Assembly (NCBI GenBank): GCA_900546615.1
Contig: URDJ01000010.1
Span: forward strand, 6,387 to 70,386
Direction of reading: 5' to 3'
Source of the DNA: an uncultured Eubacteriales bacterium
GTDB lineage: Bacteria > Bacillota > Clostridia > Oscillospirales > Oscillospiraceae
Length of the DNA: 64,000 nucleotides
How positions within the stretch are numbered: the stretch's first letter is position 1; every line of letters begins with the position of its first letter. This document shows, one piece after another, positions 41,421-49,570 of the stretch. A program made the position numbers and the translations under genes. The notes beneath the pieces are model-generated. The model worked only from the letters and a program-made list of their open reading frames with translations, had not been told where the DNA came from and did not search any database.

Positions 41421-41777
41421 ATGCCAACGGAAAAAAGACGTCATCCGCCCTCTCCCTTGCTCCTCTGTTCTGTTGTGATGTTCCAAGAAGTCCGAATGCG
41501 ACGGCGTTCGGACTTCTTGCTTTTTTCCCTGTCCGCTCTCCGCCGGCTCCAGCCTCTGCCCGGGACTCTTGCAAAGTGAGAGGGAAGAGGAAACGACGCA
41601 GCGTTTTGCTTACGTTGAAATATGACTTAAATTGGTAAAATCTATGTTTTTACCGCCTGGAGCTGGCCTGAGGACGAAAATCGCGTCCGAGGGCCCAATT
41701 TTTGTTGTTCCGTTGCATAAGCGGAATGTTAAAAAATTAGTCAAAACTACGAAAATTTACAGTGGACGCTTAGGCCG
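41421..41777. other. Intergenic stretch without a gene
   Basis: No convincing gene is seen. A second strong terminator-like hairpin, AAGAAGTCCGAA (41485-41496) with TTCGGACTTCTT (41507-41518) and a following GCTTTTTT, lies 75 nt after the tRNA terminator. A smaller stem (GGTAAAA...TTTTACC, about 41635-41659) follows, then an AT-richer stretch leading to the starch-operon promoter. The 41485 hairpin has no obvious upstream gene and could end a short RNA. Confidence 0.6.
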
Positions 41778-41838
41778 TTGACAGGATATCGCTGGCTATA
41801 TTATGATTTGCATAAGAAGCTGCTTAAACGCTTAAGCA
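41778..41838 (+). promoter_or_regulatory. Promoter and LacI-type operator of the starch-binding lipoprotein gene
   Basis: TTGACA (41778-41783), an 18-nt spacer and TATGAT (41802-41807) are followed at 41821-41838 by TGCTTAAACGCTTAAGCA, an 18-bp palindrome with a central CG and one mismatched pair. That is the layout of LacI-family operators placed at the transcription start. A further half site (CGCTTAAGG) lies at 41844. The LacI-type regulator is encoded 1.5 kb away. Confidence 0.8.
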
Positions 41839-41900
41839 CGGGCCGCTTAAGGGTCGGGCAGTTTGAGAGGACAAGGTAATATTTATAAGGAGGACATGAA

Positions 41901-43220
41901 ATGAAAAAGCTGCGCATACTGCTCTGCCTCGCGCTCGCGCTGGTTATGGTATTTGCCCTCGCCGCCTGCGGCGACGGCGGCGAGACCACGTCCGGCGGAT
42001 ACAAGGTCACTTTCTACGACAGCGACGGCACCACCGTGCTCGCCGAGGTCGACGTCGAAGAGGGCCAGGCCGTTGCCGAACCCGAGCTCTCCAAAGAGGG
42101 CTATGTGATCGAGGGCTACTATGCCACTCCCGCCCTCGTAATCCCCTATGACATGAGCGCGCCCGTCACCGCCGACACCTCCGTCTTCGTCGCCTGGCAG
42201 TCTTCTGTCGTCGACGAGAGGGCCTGGATGCTGGCCGGCAGCCTCGCGGGGTACCCCGAAAACAACTGGGGCCACGCATGGCCGCAGGACGACTTCATCA
42301 TGCAGCCCGTCGAGGGTGAGTTCAACACCTTTGCCATCGAGCTGAATCTCTATCAGGGCGACGAGTTCAAGATCGCCGTCATCGACCAGGACTACAACTG
42401 GGGCGATTCCATAGACGCCTCCCACCTCGTCGAGAGCGAGTACTTCGCCGGCGGTGAGGACGCCTTCAACTCCGGCGCCAACATCGTAGTTGCGCAGTCC
42501 GGCCTCTACAAGCTCGTGCTGAAGACCGACGCCGAGACCATCAGCCTCTGCAGCCTCTCCGCCGAGCGTCTGGGCGACGCCGCCGAGCTCGCCGAGCCCG
42601 AGTTCGACTTCCAGCTCCAGGGCACCTTCAACAACTGGGGCGAGGATCCCGAGAGCTTCAAGATGCTCAAGAACGGCGACGACCTCATCTGGTACTACCT
42701 GCTGACCGTCACCGAGGCCGACTACGACACCCAGAACGACCTCGACGCCGCCATGTTCGGCGTGAAGAACCTCGTGAACGGCGACTGGTACGACCTGCGC
42801 GTCATGGACCCCGAGGCCACCCCGAACTTCATAGTCCCCGCGGGCACCTACATAGTCTGGCTCCAGATCGAGCTGCAGGACAACCAGGCCGTCGTGACGA
42901 ACTTCTTCGTTGAGGAGCCGGCCTACTACGTCGTGGGCACCTGCGGAAACGCCGGCTGGGCTGCCGACGTCAACGCCGAGAACACGGCCTACATGATGCA
43001 GGTCCAGGCCGACGGCACCTACACACTCGACGTCACCTTCACCGAGGACGAGACTGAGGACTGGACCGAGGGCAACGTGGCCTTCAAGGTGGCCTACGGC
43101 GCCGGCGGCTGCGTGGCCAACGAGTACTGGTACGGCGACGCCGCGGGCGAGAACATCCTCGTCGCCCCGGGCAGCTACACCATAGTCTTCGACCCGGCCA
43201 CGGGGGCCATCACCTACTGA
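41901..43220 (+). CDS. Carbohydrate-binding lipoprotein with InlB-like repeat and SusE/SusF-like modules
   Basis: The 439-residue lipoprotein has a type II signal (LVMVFALAAC, lipid Cys23). An InlB/Listeria-Bacteroides-type repeat (about 34-98: YKVTFYDSDGTTVLAEVDVEEG...EGYYATPA) precedes three related modules, about 107-222, 235-330 and 334-439. Each begins with a small-residue strand and a Trp (GSLAGYPENNWG, GTFNNWGEDPESFKML, GTCGNAGWAADVNAEN...MMQV) and recalls SusE/SusF-type starch-binding domains. It probably holds starch at the cell surface for the GH13 lipoprotein and MalEFG importer encoded nearby. It has no catalytic domain. Assignment of the modules is by pattern only. Confidence 0.7.
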   Translation: MKKLRILLCLALALVMVFALAACGDGGETTSGGYKVTFYDSDGTTVLAEVDVEEGQAVAEPELSKEGYVIEGYYATPALVIPYDMSAPVTADTSVFVAWQSSVVDERAWMLAGSLAGYPENNWGHAWPQDDFIMQPVEGEFNTFAIELNLYQGDEFKIAVIDQDYNWGDSIDASHLVESEYFAGGEDAFNSGANIVVAQSGLYKLVLKTDAETISLCSLSAERLGDAAELAEPEFDFQLQGTFNNWGEDPESFKMLKNGDDLIWYYLLTVTEADYDTQNDLDAAMFGVKNLVNGDWYDLRVMDPEATPNFIVPAGTYIVWLQIELQDNQAVVTNFFVEEPAYYVVGTCGNAGWAADVNAENTAYMMQVQADGTYTLDVTFTEDETEDWTEGNVAFKVAYGAGGCVANEYWYGDAAGENILVAPGSYTIVFDPATGAITY

Positions 43221-43236
43221 TAACGCGCATGACAAA

Positions 43237-43273
43237 GCGGCGAGGGAGCCTTGAAAGCTCCCCCGCCGCAGTC
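43237..43273. terminator. Terminator between convergent lipoprotein and lacI-type genes
   Basis: A 13-bp GC-rich stem (43237-43249 with 43257-43269, one mismatch) lies between the convergent stops. The T runs on both sides are short. Confidence 0.65.
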
Positions 43274-43283
43274 GCGGAAGACA

Positions 43284-44150
43284 CTAGAGCAATCTTATGT
43301 CATGTTCGGCCCCGCCGGACTTCCTGATGGTGTCATACACCAGCCCTGCGACCATTTTCGCCTTCTTTTTGTATGGGAGCTCGATATCCCCTCCGGGGCA
43401 GAGCGAGAGCACACGGCCCGATGTGAGGCTCCTGAGCTGCTCCGCAAGCATGGCGCCCATCGCAACGAAGACGGTGTCGCCGGGCTCCGCGGAGAGGAAG
43501 GCCCCGAGTTTATCTTTGCTTTCAAGGAAACAGGCGGAGTCGAAGCTCTCCTCGATCCGGCGGTTCAGCCTCTGTTCGGCGAAGGGCCGGAGCACGGCGC
43601 AGGCCCTGTTCCCGAGCTGCCTTGCGGCGGCCGCGGCTGCGGCGAAGTCGGTGTTTACCTGGTAGAACAAGAACAGGTCGTCCACCACTCCGTCGACGCA
43701 GATGAGAGGGCAGAAGCAATTGAAGCCGATCTTCCTGAAGGTCAGTCTGTCGACATTCAGGGCGACGATGGCATCGAGCGTATCGATGGTCTGACTGACG
43801 CAGCTGTCGTCGATGAGCCTGAGCGCGTAGCCGCGGCCCTCCAGCCTGGCAGCCAGCTCCTGCGTAAAAGCCGCAAAGGAGTGGGCCTCGTCCGGATCGG
43901 AGGCCGCGTTCGGCGCGTAGAGGCCGACCATGCCGCTGTTGCCGGTGGCCAGGGCTTTCGCGACCGCCGAGGATTCGTAGCCCATGATGTGTACCTCATG
44001 GAGCACTCTCTTCCAGGTCTCCGGGCTTATCCTCTGGTCTTCCCGGCCGTTCACGACGTAAGAGACTGTTGCGGTGGAGACGCCGCAGGCATCCGCAATG
44101 TCCTTTATCGTCACTTTTTTCTTTTTATTATTACTATTCATCTCAGCCAT
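43284..44150 (-). CDS. LacI-family transcriptional regulator
   Basis: The 288-residue regulator has the LacI helix-turn-helix and hinge (VTIKDIADACGVSTATVSYVVNGREDQRISPETWKRVLHEVHIMGY) and a periplasmic-binding-protein-like domain (GLYAPNAASDPDEAHSFAAFTQELAARLEGRGYALRLID). At about 230 residues that domain is shorter than usual. The -10 box of its promoter ends 7 nt before ATG 44150, so the message would start at or near that ATG; the next ATG (44141) is an alternative start. It probably controls the flanking starch genes through the palindrome at 41821-41838, with a maltodextrin as inducer (inference). Confidence 0.9.
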   Translation of the reverse strand: MAEMNSNNKKKKVTIKDIADACGVSTATVSYVVNGREDQRISPETWKRVLHEVHIMGYESSAVAKALATGNSGMVGLYAPNAASDPDEAHSFAAFTQELAARLEGRGYALRLIDDSCVSQTIDTLDAIVALNVDRLTFRKIGFNCFCPLICVDGVVDDLFLFYQVNTDFAAAAAAARQLGNRACAVLRPFAEQRLNRRIEESFDSACFLESKDKLGAFLSAEPGDTVFVAMGAMLAEQLRSLTSGRVLSLCPGGDIELPYKKKAKMVAGLVYDTIRKSGGAEHDIRLL

Positions 44151-44156
44151 ACGACA

Positions 44157-44185
44157 ATAATATCAACCGAACAGCCCGGTGTCAA
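44157..44185 (-). promoter_or_regulatory. Promoter of the lacI-type gene
   Basis: The minus strand has TTGACA (44180-44185), a 17-nt spacer and TATTAT (44157-44162). It implies a very short or absent leader for the lacI-type gene. Confidence 0.8.
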
Positions 44186-44212
44186 TCGGGCAGGACTATT
44201 TTGGAGGACCGT

Positions 44213-45886
44213 ATGGATATCAGAGCCATACTTCACAGGGGCAGGCCTTTGGACTGCTATCCGACCTCGGAGCACAGTATGTACATCCGGCTCCGGACAG
44301 CGAGGGGCGACGTCGACTCGGCGGCCATCGTATACGCCGAAAACAAGTTTGAATGGACGACGAAGCCGCGCCAGGAGCAGGAAATGGAGCTTTTGCGCTC
44401 GGACGCGCTCTACGACTATTTCGGAGCCGAGCTGGAGCTTGGGGACACGAGGCTCGCCTATGTGTTCCGGCTGAGCTCCGGGGACGAGACGCTTTATCTC
44501 TGCGAGGAGGGCTTCACCCCGGATTACGACTGGGACTTCGGCTACTTCAACTACTTCCAGTATCCCTACGTCCACAAGAGCGACGTCATGCGCGTGCCGG
44601 ACTGGGTGCGCGGTGCGGTGGTGTATCAGATCTTCCCGGACAGGTTCAGGATCGGCTCAGGTCTGGAGAAGACGGGCTATATTAACCTCGAGTGGGGCGA
44701 GAAGCCCACGCCGAAGAGTTTCGCCGGCGGCGACCTCCGCGGCATCGAGGAGGGCCTGCCCTATCTTGAGGAGCTGGGCGTCACCTGCATATACATGACG
44801 CCCGTGTTCAAGTCCGTCAGCAATCACAAGTACGACATTGAGGACTACTTCAAGGTCGACGAGCACTTCGGCGGGGACGAGGCCCTGCGCTCGCTCATAG
44901 GGGCGGCGCACGAGCGCGGAATGAAGGTCGTGCTCGACGGGGTGTTCAACCACTGCGCATATACGAACCCCATCTTTACGGACACCTCGGTCAGGGGTCG
45001 CGAGTCGCCATACTGGGACTGGTTTTTCATAGACGGCGAACGCTCGAGTTTCAAGGACTGCAACTACCGCACCTTCGCCGACGTGCCGTATATGCCCAAA
45101 CTCAACACCGACAACGACGGGGTCATCGACTACTTCTGCCGCGTCGGCCGCTACTGGATAGAGGAGTTCGGGGCGGACGGCTGGAGGCTCGACGTTTCGG
45201 ACGAGATCTCGATGCGGTTCCTGCGCAGGTTCCGCGAGGCGGTCAAGGCCGCGAAGCCGGAGGCCGTCATAATAGGCGAGGTCTGGCACGGGGCCATGGA
45301 GTTCCTCGGCGGGGATATGTATGACGGCGTCATGAACTACGGGCTCACCAAGGCCTGCCTCGACCTGCTGGCATTTGACAGGCTGGACGCTGCGGGCTTC
45401 GCCTCGAGGCTCTGCCTGCTGCTGTGGAGGAACATCGGCCCCGCCTGCGAGATGATGTTCAACCTCCTGGACAGCCACGACACTGACAGGTTCCTGAGCC
45501 AAGTCGGAGGCGACAGGCGGCGCGAGGCGCTCGCACTTGCGGTGCTGTTCTTCTTCCCGGGTATGCCTATGGTCTTTTACGGGGACGAGATCGGCACGGA
45601 GGGCGGCTATGACCCGGACTGCCGCCGCTGCTTCAGCTGGGACGAGTCGAGCTGGGACATGGAGCTCTACGGGCTTGTGAAGCGGCTCGCGGAGCTCAGA
45701 AAAGGGGAGTGCCTTTCCAGGGGCGGCTGCCGCGTGAGCGAGAGCGGCGGCGTGGTCGCCATAGAGCGCTTCACAGATGAAGAGAGCGTGACTCTCTATT
45801 TGAATCCTTCGGAAACGGCTCGCAGTCTGACTGACGGGACTGCGATAGAAGCCATGGGCATCGTCATAAAGGAAAAGGAGATGTAA
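44213..45886 (+). CDS. Cytoplasmic GH13 alpha-glucosidase/cyclomaltodextrinase-like enzyme
   Basis: The 557-residue enzyme has a short N-terminal beta domain (about 1-125) and a GH13 barrel starting VVYQIFPDRFRIG. Conserved regions are LDGVFNHCAY, GWRLDVSDE (nucleophile D327), VIIGEVWHG (acid E356) and NLLDSHDTDRF (D423). There is no signal peptide, so it should degrade imported maltodextrins. ATG 44213 has TTGGAGG upstream; the open frame begins earlier but overlaps the divergent lacI region. It is the first gene of the run GH13-malE-malF-malG-GH13 lipoprotein, 3 nt before the binding-protein gene. Confidence 0.9.
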   Translation: MDIRAILHRGRPLDCYPTSEHSMYIRLRTARGDVDSAAIVYAENKFEWTTKPRQEQEMELLRSDALYDYFGAELELGDTRLAYVFRLSSGDETLYLCEEGFTPDYDWDFGYFNYFQYPYVHKSDVMRVPDWVRGAVVYQIFPDRFRIGSGLEKTGYINLEWGEKPTPKSFAGGDLRGIEEGLPYLEELGVTCIYMTPVFKSVSNHKYDIEDYFKVDEHFGGDEALRSLIGAAHERGMKVVLDGVFNHCAYTNPIFTDTSVRGRESPYWDWFFIDGERSSFKDCNYRTFADVPYMPKLNTDNDGVIDYFCRVGRYWIEEFGADGWRLDVSDEISMRFLRRFREAVKAAKPEAVIIGEVWHGAMEFLGGDMYDGVMNYGLTKACLDLLAFDRLDAAGFASRLCLLLWRNIGPACEMMFNLLDSHDTDRFLSQVGGDRRREALALAVLFFFPGMPMVFYGDEIGTEGGYDPDCRRCFSWDESSWDMELYGLVKRLAELRKGECLSRGGCRVSESGGVVAIERFTDEESVTLYLNPSETARSLTDGTAIEAMGIVIKEKEM

Positions 45887-45889
45887 AGA

Positions 45890-47374
45890 ATGAAAAAGAT
45901 GAAACGTATTGCCGCGCTCGTCATGGCGCTGGCGCTGGTGTTTGCCCTTGCGGCCTGCGGCTCCGGCAGGGAGGAGCAGGGCGGTTCTGCGAGCGACGGC
46001 ATCATGGCCAAGTTCTCCGGCGAGCTGGAGCAGGGCGCAGTCGTCAAGGTGCTGGAGAACGACACCGCCGTCGAGCTGGGCTACGTCGAGGCGCTCATAA
46101 ACGCCTTCAACGAGGCCTATGCCGACCAGGGCATCTCGGCTGAGCGCATGAACACCGACCAGTACTCCGACCTGGCCAACGACGGCCCCTACGGCTACGG
46201 CCCCGACGTCTGGTACCAGGCCAACGACATCATTATGCAGTACGCCGAGAACCAGCACATCCTGCCCCTGCCCATCGACAGCCTCGGCTATGCCGACCAG
46301 ATCCCTGAGAGCGCCTGGAACGCCTATGCGCTCAATGTGGACGGCACCACCTACTACTGCGGCGTGCCCATCAACGTCCAGACCGGTATGCTCTACTACA
46401 TAGAGTCCATGCTGCCCGACAACTGGGAGACCGACTGGGACGTGAACGGCAACGGCACCCCGGACTTCTTTGAGACCTACACCGCGCTCTACGCCTTCAG
46501 CAAGGAGACGCAGGAGGGCGGCGGCAAGACCGAGTACGGCTACCTCGACGAGCTCGTCGACACCTACTTCATGACCGGCTATCTGTTCACCTTCGGCGGC
46601 TACATCTTCGGCGACGACAACACGAACCCCGAGGACATCGGCCTCGCGGCCGGCAACGCCGCCCAGGGCGCCTGGATGATCAGGCAGTGGGCCGAGCTCA
46701 TGAACAACACCGAGATCGTGGCCAAGGACTTCGCCTCCTCCGCCTATTCCTACCTCGCCAAGGGCAAGATGCTCTGCACCGTCACCACCCCGGACGTGCG
46801 CAGCATGTTCATAAAGGAAATGGTCAATAACGGCTGGACCGAGGAAGAGGCCGAGGCCGACCTCAAGATGATCGCCGTGCCCAGGCTGCCCGCCTCCGGC
46901 GACCTCACCGCAGACGCCTGGCAGGACACCATCACCAACATGGACGAGCTCACGCTTGAGACCAAGATGATGGGCGGCATGAACGGCTACGGCATATCCT
47001 CGTATACGAAGTGCCCGAATGCGGCCCTGGCCTTTGTGAAGTTTGCAGCTGACTACGAGCAGGTGATCCTCCGCAACCAGATGCTCGGCATCACCCCGGC
47101 CCGCGCCGACGCCGCCGCGACCATAGGCGAGACCGATTCGACCGTCGCCGCCGTCTTCGACAGGCTCGAGAACGGCAACGTCGATATAATGCCCGCCATC
47201 AACGCCGTCAGCCAGCTCTGGACTCCCTCCGAGAGCTTCTTCGTCGAGCTTGCCACCGACGCGCTCTCCGGCAACCGCGGCGAGCCCACGAAGTACGACA
47301 CCATCGACAAGATCCAGGCCGGGCTCGAGAATGTGTGCAGCCAGATCTACGACGGCATCTTCACGCTCTCATAA
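45890..47374 (+). CDS. Sugar ABC transporter substrate-binding lipoprotein (MalE-like)
   Basis: The 494-residue lipoprotein has a lipobox (FALAAC, Cys23) and a family-1 solute-binding fold. GAVVKVLENDTAVELGYVEALINAFNEAY begins the first lobe, followed by GPDVWYQANDIIMQYAENQHILPL, WNAYALNVDGTTYYCGVPI and, late, MMGGMNGYGISSYTKCPNAALAFVKF. The length is larger than typical MalE (about 400). Position between two amylases and two permeases points to maltodextrin as ligand. AAGGAG lies before the ATG. Confidence 0.92.
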   Translation: MKKMKRIAALVMALALVFALAACGSGREEQGGSASDGIMAKFSGELEQGAVVKVLENDTAVELGYVEALINAFNEAYADQGISAERMNTDQYSDLANDGPYGYGPDVWYQANDIIMQYAENQHILPLPIDSLGYADQIPESAWNAYALNVDGTTYYCGVPINVQTGMLYYIESMLPDNWETDWDVNGNGTPDFFETYTALYAFSKETQEGGGKTEYGYLDELVDTYFMTGYLFTFGGYIFGDDNTNPEDIGLAAGNAAQGAWMIRQWAELMNNTEIVAKDFASSAYSYLAKGKMLCTVTTPDVRSMFIKEMVNNGWTEEEAEADLKMIAVPRLPASGDLTADAWQDTITNMDELTLETKMMGGMNGYGISSYTKCPNAALAFVKFAADYEQVILRNQMLGITPARADAAATIGETDSTVAAVFDRLENGNVDIMPAINAVSQLWTPSESFFVELATDALSGNRGEPTKYDTIDKIQAGLENVCSQIYDGIFTLS

Positions 47375-47407
47375 GTCTTTCCTAAAAAGATAGAGGGGGA
47401 AACGATA

Positions 47408-48721
47408 ATGACTAAGACTGCCGGGCTGCGCTCGGCCTCGTGGCAGGCGAAGCTCTCCTTCGTCGTCATGGGCCTCGGCCAGCTTTGCTACGGTCAGATA
47501 GTAAAGGGACTCTTGTATCTCCTCAGCCTTGCGGGCCTCGTCGTCTATTTCGTGGCCCGGGGCGTAGAGGACATAATCGGCATCTTCACGCTCGGCACCC
47601 AGCAGGAGAACCTCTGGCTGGGCATCGAGGGCGACAACTCCATGCAGATGCTCATCATGGGCCTGTTTGCCGTGGTCGTGCTCATCTTCACGATAGCGCT
47701 CTACGTCTCCAACGTGAAGGACGTGCTCTACACCTCACGCGAGGCTGCCAAGGGCAGGAAGCCGCACAGCTTCAAGGAGTCCATCGCCTATGCGGCGGAC
47801 GGGAAGTTCTATCTCTCCGCGCTCATACTGCCGCTCATCGGCGTGGCGATGTTCTCCATCCTGCCCATCGTCTTCATGATCCTCATCGCCTTCACGGACT
47901 TCGGCGGCGAGGTCGTGCACCCCGTGCTCGCCAGCTGGAGCCTCTCCGCCTGGCAGAAGATCCTGGGTGTCGGCAACGTGGGCAGCACCTTCGGCAAGAT
48001 CCTCGGCTGGAACGTCATCTGGGCCGTGGTCTCGACCTCGATAAACTTCTTCGGCGGCCTGGCCATCGCGCTCATCCTCAACAAGAAGAACGTAAAAGGC
48101 TCGAAGATCTGGCGCGCCTTCCCGATACTCGCCTACGCGATACCGGGCTTCATCACCATGCTGGGCTTCAAGTTCATGTTCTCCCAGAGCGGCCCCATAA
48201 ACCAGCTGCTCACGAGCAACGGCCACGAGGCCATCTTCTTCCTCTCGAACGTCGAGAGCGCGAAGTGGTGGGCACGCGGCATAGGCTTCTTCGTGAACGC
48301 CTGGATAGCCATCCCATCCATCATGCTCATGACCACGGGCATACTCTCGAACATCGACACGCAGCTCTACGAGGCGGCGTCCATCGACGGTGCGGGCAAG
48401 TTCACCCAGTTCCGCAAGATAACCCTGCCCTTCGTCGTGTTCTCGATAACCCCCGTGCTCATAGGCCAGTTCGTCGGAAACTTCAACAACTTCGGCATCT
48501 ACTTCTTCCTGCGCTCGGGTCTGCAGAGCAACTACGCCGACTACTTCCTCGCCAGCGACACCGACCTGCTTATCAACTGGCTCTACAACCTCTCCGTCAA
48601 CAACAACTACTACTCGATAGGCGCGGCGATAAGCCTTGTCATCTTCATCATCACCGGCACGCTGTCGCTCATCGTCTACGTCCGCTCTGCGGCTTATAAG
48701 AGGGAGGAGACGTTCCAGTGA
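47408..48721 (+). CDS. Maltodextrin ABC transporter permease (MalF-like)
   Basis: The 437-residue permease has eight or so transmembrane segments, including extra N-terminal ones (about 15-50 and 75-95). The ATPase-contact EAA loop is LYEAASIDGAGKFTQFRKITLPFV. It begins with AGLRSASWQAKLSFVVMGLGQLCYGQ, as in MalF-type proteins of Clostridia. It forms the channel with the next gene. It overlaps malG-like by 4 nt. No ABC ATPase gene is in the cluster, so a shared MsmK/MalK-type ATPase from elsewhere is expected. Confidence 0.93.
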   Translation: MTKTAGLRSASWQAKLSFVVMGLGQLCYGQIVKGLLYLLSLAGLVVYFVARGVEDIIGIFTLGTQQENLWLGIEGDNSMQMLIMGLFAVVVLIFTIALYVSNVKDVLYTSREAAKGRKPHSFKESIAYAADGKFYLSALILPLIGVAMFSILPIVFMILIAFTDFGGEVVHPVLASWSLSAWQKILGVGNVGSTFGKILGWNVIWAVVSTSINFFGGLAIALILNKKNVKGSKIWRAFPILAYAIPGFITMLGFKFMFSQSGPINQLLTSNGHEAIFFLSNVESAKWWARGIGFFVNAWIAIPSIMLMTTGILSNIDTQLYEAASIDGAGKFTQFRKITLPFVVFSITPVLIGQFVGNFNNFGIYFFLRSGLQSNYADYFLASDTDLLINWLYNLSVNNNYYSIGAAISLVIFIITGTLSLIVYVRSAAYKREETFQ

Positions 48722-49569
48722 AAAAAGAAGGCAGCATCAGGACGGCGAGGATCGCCGACAACATCATAACCTATATTTTCCTGATCATCATCTCGCTCAT
48801 ATTCCTCTTCCCCTGCGTCTGGCTCATCGCGGCCTCCTTCTCGAAGAGCGGCGACATACACTCCTTCTCGGGCTTCTTCCCGAAGGAGTTCTCCGCCCAG
48901 ACCTTTGTCGACCTGTTCACCGACGACGTGAACGGCCTCTACCCCTACGGGCGCTGGTTCCTCAACACCCTGTACGTCGCGACCATGACCTGCATCATCG
49001 GCACGCTGCTCACCATCCTGACGGGCTACGTCATGAGCCGCTTCCGCTTCCAGGGGCGCGACACCATCAGGAAGACCACCCTGCTGCTGGGTATGTTCCC
49101 GGGCTTCATGGGCATGACCGCCGTCTACATCATCATGGGCCAGCTCAACCTGCTCAACAGCCTGGAGTCGCTCATCTTCTACTACTCCTGCACCGCGCCC
49201 CTCGGCTACCTCGTTCAGAAGGGCTACTTCGACTCCATCCCCTACACCATCCACGAGGCCGCCACCATCGACGGCGCCAGCCAGCTGCAGATATTCACAA
49301 AGATAACCCTGCCGCTCTCCAAGCCCATGCTGGTCTACACCGCGCTCACGCAGTTCGCCTGGCCGTGGAGCGACTGCCTGCTGCCCAAGCTGCTGCTCAA
49401 GGAGCGTGAGATGTGGACGGTCGCCGTCGGCCTCTACTCCATGCCGGATACCCAGTTCGCGCGCTTCGCCGCGGGCAGCGTGTTCATCGCCGTGCCCATC
49501 GTCATCCTCTATTTCTGCCTTGTGAAGAACATCGTCAGCGGCCTCACCGCCGGCGCAGTCAAGGGCTGA
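48718..49569 (+). CDS. Maltodextrin ABC transporter permease (MalG-like)
   Basis: The 283-residue permease has six transmembrane segments and the EAA loop IHEAATIDGASQLQIFTKITLPLSKP. The start is GTG 48718, overlapping the malF-like stop by 4 nt. MalG-type proteins pair with MalF to import maltose and maltodextrins. One base separates its stop from the GH13 lipoprotein start, so the enzyme and transporter are made together. Confidence 0.93.
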   Translation: MKKEGSIRTARIADNIITYIFLIIISLIFLFPCVWLIAASFSKSGDIHSFSGFFPKEFSAQTFVDLFTDDVNGLYPYGRWFLNTLYVATMTCIIGTLLTILTGYVMSRFRFQGRDTIRKTTLLLGMFPGFMGMTAVYIIMGQLNLLNSLESLIFYYSCTAPLGYLVQKGYFDSIPYTIHEAATIDGASQLQIFTKITLPLSKPMLVYTALTQFAWPWSDCLLPKLLLKEREMWTVAVGLYSMPDTQFARFAAGSVFIAVPIVILYFCLVKNIVSGLTAGAVKG

Positions 49570-49570
49570 T

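Noticed and set aside
41485..41526. The hairpin after tRNA-Leu as evidence for a small RNA gene
   Set aside because: The hairpin with T run is real, but I see no promoter between the tRNA terminator and it, so a separate RNA gene is not supported.
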